From JAFGNV01 sp964612485 (lineage in GTDB: Bacteria > Chloroflexota > Anaerolineae > 4572-78 > J111), in assembly GCA_964612485.1 (NCBI GenBank), contig CAZTFF010000007.1:1-64000 (forward strand): DNA of 64,000 nucleotides, written 5' to 3'. How positions within the stretch are numbered: the first letter of the stretch is position 1; every line of letters begins with the position of its first letter. Shown piece after piece: positions 25,394 through 34,314 of this stretch. A program made the position numbers and the translations under genes. The notes under the pieces were generated by a model. It was not told the origin of the DNA, did no database searches, and saw only the letters and a program-made list of their open reading frames with translations.

Positions 25394-26374
25394 CTATCGG
25401 CCCAATTTTTGAGCCACTTCCCGCCGCAAGCGATCCAGATCGTAATTGCGGGGGTCCGATTTACGGCCTTTGGGCAGGGCAATGTCCAAATGGCCCATAA
25501 TGTCGTCTGTATCAATATTATACTGATGGCACAGGTAGGCGCACAAATTCACATTGGCCTGATGCTGCGTCTCGGGATAGGGGTCAACGCCATCATTTAA
25601 ATTGACCAATTCGATGCCGATGCAATAATCGTTACACGACTCACGCCCTTTCCACACGCTTTTACCGGCATGCCAGGCCCGGTTGCTGTCGCGAACGTGC
25701 TGGACAATTTTACCATCTTTGCCGATGGTGTAATGGGCGCTCACTTTGGCGCTTGGATTGTTGAACCAGTTGATCACGCCCTGGAGCGAACTGTTGGCCG
25801 TAGAATGAATGGTAATGGCGGTAATATCGTTGGGCCGCCGCCGGCGATTGTAGTTGGGTGAGCCGACCCATTCTATATCCGGTTTGGCGGGCGCTTGCGT
25901 GGAAGGCGCTACCGGCGTCATCAACGATGGGGCCGACGGGGATGGCGTTGGTGATGAAGATGAGAGGGTGGGGGCCGGCGCCGGCGCAACAGTAGAGGAA
26001 GAGCTTGGTGTTGACGCTGGTGTAGACGCGGGGGCAGGGGTTGAGTTTGACGCAGCCGCCGACGGCGTGCCGGCAATCGGCGGGATGACCAACACCATGC
26101 CCACCCAGATGCGGCTGGGATTGGTAATGTTGTTGGCCCGCTGGATGATGGGATATTTGTGGGCATCGCCGTACATTTTGGCCGCAATCTTGCCCAGGGT
26201 ATCGCCGCGAACCACGGTGTAGGTAGTGGGCGTGCCCGTAGTGGCGCCCTCAGCGTATTGCTTCAAATACTCGGCGATCACCTGCCCAATCGATTTGCCT
26301 TCGCCGGTGGCGCGGTTCAGAGCCGCCTGAAATACGGCATCATCAATATCTACCTGGATATTTCGAAACGCCAT
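25394..26374 (-). CDS. LysM domain N-acetylmuramoyl-L-alanine amidase (amidase_2)
   Basis: 326 residues. An N-terminal segment ('FRNIQVDIDDAVFQAALNRATGEGKSIGQVIAEYL') is followed by a LysM domain (about 55-100: 'YTVVRGDTLGKIAAKMYGDAHKYPIIQRANNI'), then a 60-residue Ser/Pro/Ala/Thr linker, then an amidase_2 domain (about 175-325). Zinc ligands are predicted in 'ITAITIHSTAN', 'NRAWHAGKS' and 'MGHLDIALPKGRKSDP'. It should bind peptidoglycan and cut the bond between N-acetylmuramate and L-Ala. No classical signal peptide is present, which is odd for a wall enzyme; a non-classical route or phage-like/endolytic use is possible. AAGGAG precedes a double ATG; the second is taken. Confidence 0.87.
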   Translation of the reverse strand: MAFRNIQVDIDDAVFQAALNRATGEGKSIGQVIAEYLKQYAEGATTGTPTTYTVVRGDTLGKIAAKMYGDAHKYPIIQRANNITNPSRIWVGMVLVIPPIAGTPSAAASNSTPAPASTPASTPSSSSTVAPAPAPTLSSSSPTPSPSAPSLMTPVAPSTQAPAKPDIEWVGSPNYNRRRRPNDITAITIHSTANSSLQGVINWFNNPSAKVSAHYTIGKDGKIVQHVRDSNRAWHAGKSVWKGRESCNDYCIGIELVNLNDGVDPYPETQHQANVNLCAYLCHQYNIDTDDIMGHLDIALPKGRKSDPRNYDLDRLRREVAQKLGR

Positions 26375-26384
26375 CATCTACTCC

Positions 26385-27089
26385 TTAAGGTACGTATAAA
26401 ATGCGACTACAGCCGCCGCAAAAAATCAATTCATCCCCGGCCCTGGCCTGCCGCAGCCTGTTGGCCGATGGGGTCATACCGCAACTTTGGCATACGCCGC
26501 TTTTTACCATAGATACGGCAATTCCGGCCTTTTTAGAGCGCAGGTCTTCATATTCTTCCATCGCCTCGGCATCGACCTTACCGGCGAATGTGGGGCGTTG
26601 TTCCAACAGATCGGCCACCCTCCGCTCTAACTCGGCCTGTCTTTGTTTTAATTCTTTCTGATCCGCGGCCCACGCCTCCTGCGTAGCGGCGAACGTGGTT
26701 TTGGCCTCCTGCACGGCAGATTCGGCTTCTTCGGCTTCCACCATCGCTTCCAGCAGTACTTCTTCCCGGCTGCTCTGCCGGCGCTTGAGCGAAGCCACCT
26801 CCTCTTGCAAATTGGCCGCTTCTTTGGCGCTGAGCGCTTTGCTGCCGCCGTACAACATTTTTTCTTCCTGGCTGATTTTTTGGCTCAGGCTTTTGACCTC
26901 CAAATCCAAATCTTGCATGGTGGCCTGCGCCTTTTGCAAAGATTGCTCGGCGGTTGCCAGCGCGTTTTTGACGGCTTTCAGGGCCTCACTTTCGCCTAAA
27001 TTGGCGGAAATTTCCGCCAGTTCTTTGTGTGCTTTATCCAGTTCACTATCCAGAGATTGTAATTGGTACAGCCGTTGAATTCGACTCAA
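26385..27089 (-). CDS. C4 zinc-ribbon coiled-coil protein
   Basis: 234 residues. Nearly all of residues 1-180 is a long, charged coiled coil ('LQSLDSELDKAHKELAEISANLGE...'), followed by a C-terminal zinc ribbon with 'CQSCGMTPSANRL' and 'LIFCGGCSRILYVP'. This is the widespread family often labelled putative zinc ribbon or nucleic-acid-binding protein; its role is not established. A TTG start at 27089 is required, because the coiled coil begins at once and GAGG lies six bases upstream. The LysM amidase gene starts 10 bp after its stop, so they are likely co-transcribed. Confidence 0.83.
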   Translation of the reverse strand: MSRIQRLYQLQSLDSELDKAHKELAEISANLGESEALKAVKNALATAEQSLQKAQATMQDLDLEVKSLSQKISQEEKMLYGGSKALSAKEAANLQEEVASLKRRQSSREEVLLEAMVEAEEAESAVQEAKTTFAATQEAWAADQKELKQRQAELERRVADLLEQRPTFAGKVDAEAMEEYEDLRSKKAGIAVSMVKSGVCQSCGMTPSANRLRQARAGDELIFCGGCSRILYVP

Positions 27090-27239
27090 GGGTAGCCTCG
27101 ATTGATAAGATTTTAGAGGGGTCTGAGATATTATAACACTGTTAGAGTTGCTAGTAAAGGGTAAATTTCAAATTTTGACTTCACGGGTACAATAGTGAGA
27201 GGCAGAAGTGATACGAGAGGTAATTGATTGTTGCATATT

Positions 27240-27264
27240 GGGCGTCTACTTCAAGGAGACGCCC
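27240..27264 (-). terminator. GC-rich hairpin, possible terminator
   Basis: GGGCGTCT and AGACGCCC (27240-27247 with 27257-27264) form a perfect 8-bp stem 68 bases beyond the stop of the PP2C-like gene. No clear T-run follows on the minus strand, so termination is uncertain. Confidence 0.4.
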
Positions 27265-27331
27265 ATAACCGCTATTTTGCCCACATGAGCGAAAATAGAC
27301 GTGATGATAGATTGTGGAAATTTAGCAAAAG

Positions 27332-29854
27332 TTACTGCACCGTTTCGGTGGGGATATTGCCCACATACAAATTATTGCTATCCAAAATATACAACCGGCT
27401 GCCGATCTCATCCACGTAAATATCCTGCAAATTGGCAAAAGCCACTTCTTCGCCTTCGCGGGGTTTGAACTGGCGGACAAAGCGGCCATCTTTTTCCAGT
27501 TGCACAATCCGTTGGTTGCCGGCGTCGGCCACGTAAACGTACTGTACCTGCTCGTCGGGCGCGGTAAAAACTGAAGCCGGATTCTTGAACGGCTTATCCA
27601 GGCCGGTCAGGGTAAACTCAACCGGCTGGCCGCTCTGGTATTTTTCTAGCTGGCCATCTCTGAACAAAATGTACACCGCGCCGTCAATGGCAAAATCAAC
27701 CGCATTGCTCAAATCAACCGGCTGCTCGTCGGAAAAATAACTATCGGGCTGGGCGCTGTAGCCGTCGGCGGTGGGCAGGTAGCGCAGCAGGCGGTTGGCC
27801 TGCGGGTCCAAAATATAAAAATTACCAAAGTAACTGGAAACCGCTACCGGTAACGACATCAATTCGCCGCCGGCCAGCGCCGCTGTGGTGATGCCCCAGT
27901 TGGGGTTAAATTCCAGCAGCCCGGTGGTATTGAGGGCCACCAGATCGCTGGTTTGGCGATTGCCGCCGGCGGGCATCCAGACCATATCCAAAATATCTTC
28001 CACGGTTATGCCCTCAACCTGCTCCCCACGGGCGGCCAACACCAGCGACGCCTCGTCGTCGGGCAGCAGCGTTTCCCCCAGATCATCCAGCCGGTGGTGG
28101 AAAATCCGGTCGGTGCCGCTATCCAGCACGTACAATTCCACCCCCTGCACCACCAGCCGCTTCAAACGCGTACCGGGGTCGGTGTATTGCCGCAGTTGGG
28201 GCAGATAGTAGAGACGCTGCACGTTGCCAATCTCATCGGCAATGGCGGCCATTTGCTGGCGCATTTCGATGATCTCCGGCTGGCCGGCCTTGATCTCTTC
28301 GGCCTGGGCCAGCGATACTTCCGCTTCTTCCATCAGGCCGATGGCCGTAGCGGGGTCGGTGAGGGCAATAGCCTGCGCCTGCTGGAATTTATTTTGCGCC
28401 GAGGTATAGAATTTGGTGTATTCCGCCTCGACCATGCGTCCTTTTTGCAGGTAGATCACGCCCACCACAATCGCCACTAAAATAGGGATGGCGATGGCGA
28501 TGTTGCGCAGCATGGTCCAGGAAATGAACGATGATTGGTTGCGGTACACGTGCGCTCCCGCCTGCCGGGTGGGTGGCTGCTCGCCGCTTTGAGGCAACAC
28601 CAACGCGAACAGGTTTTTCAGCCCTTTGCCCAGCAGGGCGATCACCATCAACAGGCCCAAACCTATGCTACGCCCAATTCTGTTTATTGAAATGGAGGAC
28701 GATGATGATGACTCCCGCCAGCCGGGCGTAAAGCCGGTGTCCTGCGCCATCGAGGCCATGACCCTGGCTTCTTGCTCTACAGGAATTTCCGGCTCATTCG
28801 GGTTGAGGTAATCATCGACGGATTGGGGTTGTGGCCGCCGGCTGGCCGGTGTTGCTGCCGGCTCCGAATGAACGCTGCGATTAAAGAAACGGCTCATAGG
28901 TTGTTCGCCTCCTGCTGCTGCGGTGGAACTATCCATCACTTCCGGCACCGAGGCGACCACGGCCTCGGCGGCAATGGCTTCGGTTGCCGGCTGTGGCGCG
29001 GAACGAGGCGTATCCTCACCTGTTTCCTGACGGCGGCCCCGATTGAACAGGCGGTTCAGGGGCGATACCGCGGCCTCGCTCATTTTCTTAACGTTAGAGG
29101 TGTTTCGTTTTAAGCTTTCCAGCGCCGATCCCGCCTCTTCCACCGATACGACCAGCGCGGAACAGTTGCCGCTTCGGGCCGCTTTACCCAGCCGTTTGAT
29201 GGTGGTTTTGGTATTGCGGGGCGTTACCGATTTGATCACATCACTCAGGGGCATTTGCGCCGCCAGGCCGCTGTCGGCCAAAATCAGCACATCGTCAGGC
29301 GAAACCCGGACGTGGTGCAGATTGGGTTCGGTGATCCGGTGCGTGCCCAGGGCCGGTAATTGCGCTTCCCGTTCCGGCGTGAGGGCTTCGTCGAGCCAGG
29401 GGGATTGGGTGGGATAGCGGCGAAGATAGTTGCTCAAAAGAGCATACACGGCTGACGGGCCGGTCTGGGCCACAAAAATATCGTTATGATTGACCACAAT
29501 GGCTGCCACCCCGGCAGTCACCCGCTCTTCGGCCTGTTGGTTGTGCTCGTAAAGCTGGCTGCCCGCTTCTTGCAGGGCGCGGCGCAAACTGGCCGTGATC
29601 GAACCTCGGGCCAGATAGTAGCAATCCCGAATAGACTCGGCCAACTGTTGTTCAACATAATCTGGATTGGAGACCGGCCCGCGTACCTCGACCAATACAA
29701 ACAGATCGCCCTTGCCGGCGCCCGGCACGCCGTTTTGTTCCGACGCAGCCTTTGGCTGCGGCTCACGCACCGCAATCTGGTTGGGCGTATCGTTTTGCCA
29801 GCTTCCCCCGGCAATTTTCAATTGGCCAATCACAGTTTTTAGGTCGGTGGTCAT
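27332..29854 (-). CDS. PP2C-like phosphatase domain / transmembrane / NHL-type beta-propeller protein
   Basis: 840 residues. Residues 1-250 resemble a degenerate PP2C/SpoIIE-type domain ('GDLFVLVEVRG', 'AGVAAIVVNHNDIFVAQTGPSAVYAL', 'VRVSPDDVLILADSGLAAQM'); the canonical acidic metal clusters are not obvious, so catalysis is doubtful. A disordered Ser/Pro/Glu-rich stretch follows, then one or two hydrophobic segments (about 395-415 and 450-470, 'NIAIAIPILVAIVVGVIYL'). A short coiled coil leads to a C-terminal NHL/SMP-like propeller (about 530-840), with units such as 'YVYVADAGNQRIVQLEKDGRFV' and 'IYVDEIGSRLYILDSNN'. The excellent SD AAAGGAGG fixes the start. Ser/Thr-kinase partners are not in the window. 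Function unknown. Confidence 0.75.
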   Translation of the reverse strand: MTTDLKTVIGQLKIAGGSWQNDTPNQIAVREPQPKAASEQNGVPGAGKGDLFVLVEVRGPVSNPDYVEQQLAESIRDCYYLARGSITASLRRALQEAGSQLYEHNQQAEERVTAGVAAIVVNHNDIFVAQTGPSAVYALLSNYLRRYPTQSPWLDEALTPEREAQLPALGTHRITEPNLHHVRVSPDDVLILADSGLAAQMPLSDVIKSVTPRNTKTTIKRLGKAARSGNCSALVVSVEEAGSALESLKRNTSNVKKMSEAAVSPLNRLFNRGRRQETGEDTPRSAPQPATEAIAAEAVVASVPEVMDSSTAAAGGEQPMSRFFNRSVHSEPAATPASRRPQPQSVDDYLNPNEPEIPVEQEARVMASMAQDTGFTPGWRESSSSSSISINRIGRSIGLGLLMVIALLGKGLKNLFALVLPQSGEQPPTRQAGAHVYRNQSSFISWTMLRNIAIAIPILVAIVVGVIYLQKGRMVEAEYTKFYTSAQNKFQQAQAIALTDPATAIGLMEEAEVSLAQAEEIKAGQPEIIEMRQQMAAIADEIGNVQRLYYLPQLRQYTDPGTRLKRLVVQGVELYVLDSGTDRIFHHRLDDLGETLLPDDEASLVLAARGEQVEGITVEDILDMVWMPAGGNRQTSDLVALNTTGLLEFNPNWGITTAALAGGELMSLPVAVSSYFGNFYILDPQANRLLRYLPTADGYSAQPDSYFSDEQPVDLSNAVDFAIDGAVYILFRDGQLEKYQSGQPVEFTLTGLDKPFKNPASVFTAPDEQVQYVYVADAGNQRIVQLEKDGRFVRQFKPREGEEVAFANLQDIYVDEIGSRLYILDSNNLYVGNIPTETVQ

Positions 29855-29898
29855 CGGATGGCCTCCTTTCCGGTCAGATCAATCGTCGATGATCTACA

Positions 29899-31461
29899 TT
29901 ATTCCCATTCAATAGTGGCGGGCGGTTTGCTGCTGATGTCGTACACCACTCGGTTGACGCCCGCGATCTCATTGACAATGCGGTTGCTGATACGGGCCAG
30001 TAAATTTTCCGGCAGGCGCGCCCAGTCGGCGGTCATAAAATCGTCGGTGACAACCGCGCGAAGGGCAATGACGTCGGCGTAGGTGCGGTAATCGCCCATC
30101 ACGCCCACGCTTTGCACCGGCAGCAGCACGGCAAACGCCTGCGATGTTTTTTGGTACCAGCCGGCGGCCCGGAGTTCTTCGATAAAAATAGCGTCGGCGG
30201 CCCGCAGGGTTTCGAGCCGTTCCCAGGTGATTTCGCCCAGCAGCCGCACGGCCAGCCCCGGGCCGGGGAATGGGTGCCGCCAGACCATTTCCGGCGGCAG
30301 GCCCAGGGTTTCGCCCACGGCGCGAACCTCATCTTTGAACAAAAAGCGCAGCGGCTCCACCAGTTCAAACCGCATATCTTCCGGCAGGCCGCCCACATTG
30401 TGGTGCGTTTTTATTTTGGCGGCCACGGCCTGTTCCTCGCGGCTGGCGCTCTCGATGATGTCCGGGTAGAGCGTGCCCTGGGCCAAAAAATCAACCTGGC
30501 CCAGCTTGCGGGCTTCGGCTTCGAAAATACGCACAAATTTTTCGCCGATCACTTTGCGCTTGGCTTCGGGGTCGGTGATGCCGGCCAGGGCGCTCAGAAA
30601 ATCTTCGGTGGCATCAACCGCCACCAGGTGAGCGGCCATTTCTTTTTGAAAGGTTTGCACCACCTGTTCCGACTCGTTTTGGCGCATCAGGCCGTTGTTC
30701 ACGTAAATGCACGTCAGTTGATCGCCGGCGGCCTCATTGAGCAAAGCCGCCACCACCGAGGAGTCGACGCCGCCCGACAGGCCGCAGACCACTTTTCCAT
30801 CGCCAATTTGCGCCCGCAGTTGTTCGATGCTTTCTTCGATGAAACTGCCGGGGGTCCATCCCCCGTGGCAGCCGCAGACTTCGTATAGAAAATTATGCAG
30901 AATTTGTTTGCCCTGCGGCGTGTGCGTCACTTCCGGGTGAAATTGCAGGCCGTACAAGCCGCGCTCCGGGTTGCCGATGGCGGCGAACGGCGAGTTTTTT
31001 GATCGGGCCAGCGCCTGGAATCCGTCCGGCAGCCGGGTCACCCGGTCGCCGTGGCTCATCCACACGGTCAGGGTGCCGGCATCAAGATGGCGAAAAATAG
31101 GCACCTCCGGCTGGATGATGTCGATTTGGGCCGAGCCGTACTCCCGTTCCGTGCTGGGATCTACCGCGCCGCCCAGGTGATAGGCTAACAGCCCCAGGCC
31201 ATAACAGATACCCAGCACCGGCTTTTCACCGGCCAATATAAATTCCGGCAGGCGCGGCGCGCCGGGTTCGTACACGCCCGCCGGCCCGCCCGATAAAATA
31301 TAGCCCAATGGGTCGAGGCTTTCGATTTGTTCCTGCGGCACGTTGTACGGCATCAATTCGCAATAAACGTCCAGTTCCCGCACGCGGCGGGCAATGAGCT
31401 GGCTGTATTGCGAGCCAAAATCCAAAATAACAATGGTCTCACGCTGCGGCCCCTTTAGCAC
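29899..31461 (-). CDS. guaA: GMP synthase (glutamine-hydrolysing)
   Basis: 520 residues, standard length. The class I glutamine amidotransferase half has the nucleophile Cys in 'PVLGICYGLG' and 'GLQFHPEVTHT'. The ATP-pyrophosphatase half has the P-loop 'CGLSGGVDSSVVAALLNEA', and the C-terminal dimerisation domain contains 'WRHPFPGPGLAVR' and ends 'PPATIEWE'. It converts XMP to GMP with ATP and glutamine. The start is GTG at 31461, inside the last codons of xpt (7-base overlap), with GGAG seven bases upstream, so it is translationally coupled to xpt. Together they feed guanine nucleotides by salvage and de novo routes. Confidence 0.97.
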   Translation of the reverse strand: MLKGPQRETIVILDFGSQYSQLIARRVRELDVYCELMPYNVPQEQIESLDPLGYILSGGPAGVYEPGAPRLPEFILAGEKPVLGICYGLGLLAYHLGGAVDPSTEREYGSAQIDIIQPEVPIFRHLDAGTLTVWMSHGDRVTRLPDGFQALARSKNSPFAAIGNPERGLYGLQFHPEVTHTPQGKQILHNFLYEVCGCHGGWTPGSFIEESIEQLRAQIGDGKVVCGLSGGVDSSVVAALLNEAAGDQLTCIYVNNGLMRQNESEQVVQTFQKEMAAHLVAVDATEDFLSALAGITDPEAKRKVIGEKFVRIFEAEARKLGQVDFLAQGTLYPDIIESASREEQAVAAKIKTHHNVGGLPEDMRFELVEPLRFLFKDEVRAVGETLGLPPEMVWRHPFPGPGLAVRLLGEITWERLETLRAADAIFIEELRAAGWYQKTSQAFAVLLPVQSVGVMGDYRTYADVIALRAVVTDDFMTADWARLPENLLARISNRIVNEIAGVNRVVYDISSKPPATIEWE

Positions 31462-32042
31462 GGTGATACTCCATCGGCAAAAATAATTTCATCGTCGGTG
31501 AGTTCTTTGATCACGGCCAGCGAGCGCACGCGCAGGCCCAGGGCTTCCAGTTCCGCCCGGCCGCCTTCAAATGATTTTTCGATGACCGCGCCTACGCCAA
31601 TTACGTCGGCGCCGGCCTGTTGGGCCAGCCGCACCAGGGCCATGATGGTGTGGCCGGTGGCCAGGAAATCGTCAATAATCAACACTTTATCATCATTGTT
31701 CAAAAATTCGGGCGAGACCATCAATTCGACGGTTTTGCCCTTGGTATGGGAGGGCGCGCTGGCGATAAAAATGTCTTTTGGCATGGTGATCGGTTTGGTT
31801 TTGCGGCCGTACACCACCGGCACGCCCAGGGCCAGAGCGGTGGTCAGCGCGGGCGCGATCCCGGAGATTTCGGCGGTGAGTACTTTGGTAATGCCCAGCG
31901 CGCCAAAATGGGCGGCCAGCGCGCCGCCAACCGCCAGCATCAGGGCCGGATCAACCTGGTGGTTGATAAAGCTGTCAACTTTGAGAATTCCGTTGCCAAG
32001 ATTCTGGCCTTCCTGGCGAATTCGTTGCTTGAGTGCTTCCAT
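31455..32042 (-). CDS. xpt: Xanthine phosphoribosyltransferase
   Basis: 195 residues, the usual size. The Xpt family pattern is clear: 'MEALKQRIRQEGQNLGNGILKVDSFINHQVDP', 'FGALGITKVLTAEISGIAPA', 'VVYGRKTKP' and the PRPP-binding loop 'DKVLIIDDFLATGHTIMALV'. It makes XMP from xanthine and PRPP, and the product is the substrate of the following GMP synthase. GAGGT precedes the ATG by about six bases. A near-consensus promoter lies only about 27 bases upstream, so there is no room for the purine riboswitch that governs xpt in many Firmicutes. Confidence 0.96.
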   Translation of the reverse strand: MEALKQRIRQEGQNLGNGILKVDSFINHQVDPALMLAVGGALAAHFGALGITKVLTAEISGIAPALTTALALGVPVVYGRKTKPITMPKDIFIASAPSHTKGKTVELMVSPEFLNNDDKVLIIDDFLATGHTIMALVRLAQQAGADVIGVGAVIEKSFEGGRAELEALGLRVRSLAVIKELTDDEIIFADGVSPC

Positions 32043-32068
32043 AAAAACCTCGACATTATGACAAGTTC

Positions 32069-32097
32069 ATTGTACCACATTCGCTAAATAGTATCAA
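32069..32097 (-). promoter_or_regulatory. Sigma-70-type promoter of xpt-guaA
   Basis: On the minus strand TTGATA (32092-32097), a 17-base spacer and TACAAT (32069-32074) form a near-consensus promoter. Transcription would begin near 32062, giving a 5' leader of about 20 bases that holds only the ribosome site. Confidence 0.65.
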
Positions 32098-32191
32098 ATG
32101 TTATGACAATTTCGCATAAGCATTTTTACAATATATAGTAGTTTATCTGGATTATACCACAAGATATAGTATCTGGCAGATTCGAGAAAAC

Positions 32192-32226
32192 AAAAAATCC
32201 TGAAACAATTTTGTTTCAGGATTTTT
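32192..32226 (-). terminator. Bidirectional rho-independent terminator
   Basis: ATCCTGAAACA/TGTTTCAGGAT is a perfect 11-bp stem with an A-run before and a T-run after. It lies 20 bases beyond the stop of the Thr/Pro-rich membrane protein gene and separates it from xpt-guaA. Confidence 0.88.
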
Positions 32227-32246
32227 AGGTGGGTTTCAGTGGATTA

Positions 32247-33284
32247 TTATTTGATATTACAGACTCGCGGCAGGCCCAGCACCCGCACGGGAGTATCTTC
32301 GCTGACGATATTTTCGGGTTCACAAGAATCCACCCCAATGCTGGCCGACCAGGTGATGCACTCGATGCCCTGGATTTTGGCAATGCGAAAGACGCTGGCT
32401 TCGACGGGAATAGAGGGATATTCCCGGCCAATGGGCGGGTGGCTCCAGTTTTCGGTATTGATTTTATCGTAGCCGCGCATCGAGTTCAGGCAATAGAGTT
32501 CGTTATCGGCCAGGAAGGCGTTTTCGAATTCAAAGACAACCGCGCCATCTTTCCACACCAGCCCGTCTTTAGGGCCGACAATTTTCAACGGCGGCCTGAG
32601 AGTGGGCGCCGGAGTTGGCGTGTCGGTGACCGGGATTTCGGTAACAGTGGGTTTGGGTGTTTGCGTAGGCGTGGCGGTGGAAGTGCTGGTTGGCGTGTTG
32701 GTAGGGGTGGGCGTGGCCGTACTGGGAATGATAATCACCTCTGTGGCGGTCGGCGTTGGCGTAGAGTCTACCGCCGCTGCGGGGGAGGATGGGGAGGTCA
32801 GGTTTCTGGTCGCGATCCCTACACTGATGAATAAAATAACCAACACGGCGGTGCCTCCAACCCATAATCCGGTTCGAGAGGCGGGGGGCCAGGCAGAGCT
32901 GGCCCCTGATTTTTTGGCCTTCATTTTGTAGCGCAAGCTGCGCAGCGCGGCATTGGCATCGGAATGGTCGTGCCGGGCGGCGCTTTTGTATAACTTCTGG
33001 GCCTCTTCAAAATTCCCCTCGACCTCCGCGGCAAAGGCCTCGTGGTAGAGATTGCGGCCCGGCGTGTCGAACGTAGCGTCGCCCAAGGCCGCCAATTCCC
33101 GTTCCGTGACCTGGATTTTTTGGCGCACTTCGCTGAGCTGGTTTTCCACCAGTTCGGGGATGGTGGTTGAAAACCGGATATAGCTGGCTTCTCGCTCTCT
33201 CAAGTTCACCAGGTTATTGTACAGCGATTGAATTTCTGCTTGTTTGCGCAGACGTTGTTCCCGCGCGTATTCGTCGGTTGTCAT
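32247..33284 (-). CDS. Membrane-anchored protein with coiled coil, Thr/Pro-rich linker and extracytoplasmic domain
   Basis: 345 residues of unknown family. N-terminal 100 residues: a coiled coil with 'EREASYIRFSTTIPELVENQL', then a segment like a short helical repeat ('EAFAAEVEGNFEEAQKLYKSAARHDHSDANAALRSLRYKM'). A single transmembrane helix follows (about 150-165, 'TAVLVILFISVGIATR'). Next is a 70-residue linker of Thr-Pro repeats, typical of extracytoplasmic, often glycosylated spacers. The C-terminal about 110 residues ('KDGLVWKDGAVVFEFENAFLADNELYCLNSM...') contain four cysteines and could be a small beta domain that binds carbohydrate or protein. GAGG precedes the ATG. It stands alone. No function is claimed. 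Confidence 0.75.
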   Translation of the reverse strand: MTTDEYAREQRLRKQAEIQSLYNNLVNLREREASYIRFSTTIPELVENQLSEVRQKIQVTERELAALGDATFDTPGRNLYHEAFAAEVEGNFEEAQKLYKSAARHDHSDANAALRSLRYKMKAKKSGASSAWPPASRTGLWVGGTAVLVILFISVGIATRNLTSPSSPAAAVDSTPTPTATEVIIIPSTATPTPTNTPTSTSTATPTQTPKPTVTEIPVTDTPTPAPTLRPPLKIVGPKDGLVWKDGAVVFEFENAFLADNELYCLNSMRGYDKINTENWSHPPIGREYPSIPVEASVFRIAKIQGIECITWSASIGVDSCEPENIVSEDTPVRVLGLPRVCNIK

Positions 33285-33511
33285 AGAGACCTCACCGAAT
33301 TAAAAGTGGCAAGAAGCAAGGACAATTTCTTTTCTCCGAATTTGTAACTTAATTCATTAAGACCTTATTATGAATAATTTATCAAGTCTGGCAAATTTAA
33401 ACCCAATAGCCGGACGCAACACTGCGCTATGATCCGGCAACCCTTGCGCCCATCCCCCTCACATCATTTTGACGAGTTGGCCGACTTGTGCAACAATGGG
33501 GGCTTCATAGA

Positions 33512-34288
33512 ATGGGTCTGGATGATATGAAGCGCTTGAAAATAATTATCACCGTATCGATTTTTGTGTTGGCCGCTGCGGCTTGCGTGCCGGCGGCCTG
33601 TCCGCCCGATTGGGCCGGGGCCGATCTGCGTGATTTTAATTTATCTGGGGTCAATTTGCGCAACGCCGTTCTGGTTGAAGCCGATTTGAGCGGCCCGCTG
33701 CGGCAGGACGGTGTTGATTTATCCGGCGCGGATCTGTCCCGCGCCGATCTACGGGGCGCGAATCTGGCTGGAGCCAACTTGCAGGGCGCCAATTTATCCG
33801 GCGCGGATTTGCGCGGTGCCAATTTTCACGGAACCTATCTGGCCGGAACAACCATCGATGAGCAAACGCAATTTGATGCCAAATGGCGCGTCGTCTGGCA
33901 AATCGTCAATACCGATATGCGCGGCCAGGCGCTGCGGGACATCGACCTGAAATACGCCAATTTACAGGGCGTTGACCTGCGCGGCGCGGATTTGCGCGGC
34001 GCGCAACTGGATTGGGCCAATCTCAGCCAGGCTAATTTACGGGATGCAGATTTCAGCCGGGCGTCGCTTCGTTGGGTTGATTTAAGCGGCGCGAACCTGA
34101 GCGGTGCCAAATTTGTCCGCGCCAACCTGAGTTGGGTTGATTTGCGGAACACGAATTTAAATGGGGCTGTTATCCAGCACGTCGATGCGCGGGGTGCATG
34201 GCTGACGGGCGCCCGCGTGGAAAATGTTGATTTCAGTACCGTCTGGTTAGTAGGCACCATCATGCCCGATGGAACCAGGCATCCATAG
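33512..34288 (+). CDS. Secreted pentapeptide-repeat protein (probable lipoprotein)
   Basis: 258 residues from ATG 33512, which has GGGGG eight bases upstream; ATG 33527 (MKRLKII) is the alternative. A signal peptide with core 'IIITVSIFVLAAAAC' ends at a likely lipoprotein cysteine. Two blocks of A(D/N)LxX pentapeptides follow, about 35-115 and 140-235. They are separated by a non-repeat loop ('TIDEQTQFDAKWRVVWQIVNTD'), and a short C-terminal cap includes 'MPDGTRHP'. That ending matches the 'IMPDGAQHE' ending of the pentapeptide protein encoded at 5148-5690, so the two are related. Export makes a gyrase-protection role unlikely. It is followed after 26 bp by a TolB-like gene on the same strand. 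Confidence 0.85.
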   Translation: MGLDDMKRLKIIITVSIFVLAAAACVPAACPPDWAGADLRDFNLSGVNLRNAVLVEADLSGPLRQDGVDLSGADLSRADLRGANLAGANLQGANLSGADLRGANFHGTYLAGTTIDEQTQFDAKWRVVWQIVNTDMRGQALRDIDLKYANLQGVDLRGADLRGAQLDWANLSQANLRDADFSRASLRWVDLSGANLSGAKFVRANLSWVDLRNTNLNGAVIQHVDARGAWLTGARVENVDFSTVWLVGTIMPDGTRHP

Positions 34289-34314
34289 ATTATCCAGAGA
34301 AAGGTACCTTTGCA

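Noticed and set aside
32043..32190. Purine riboswitch before xpt
   Set aside because: A good promoter leaves only a short leader, and no three-helix purine aptamer pattern is visible.
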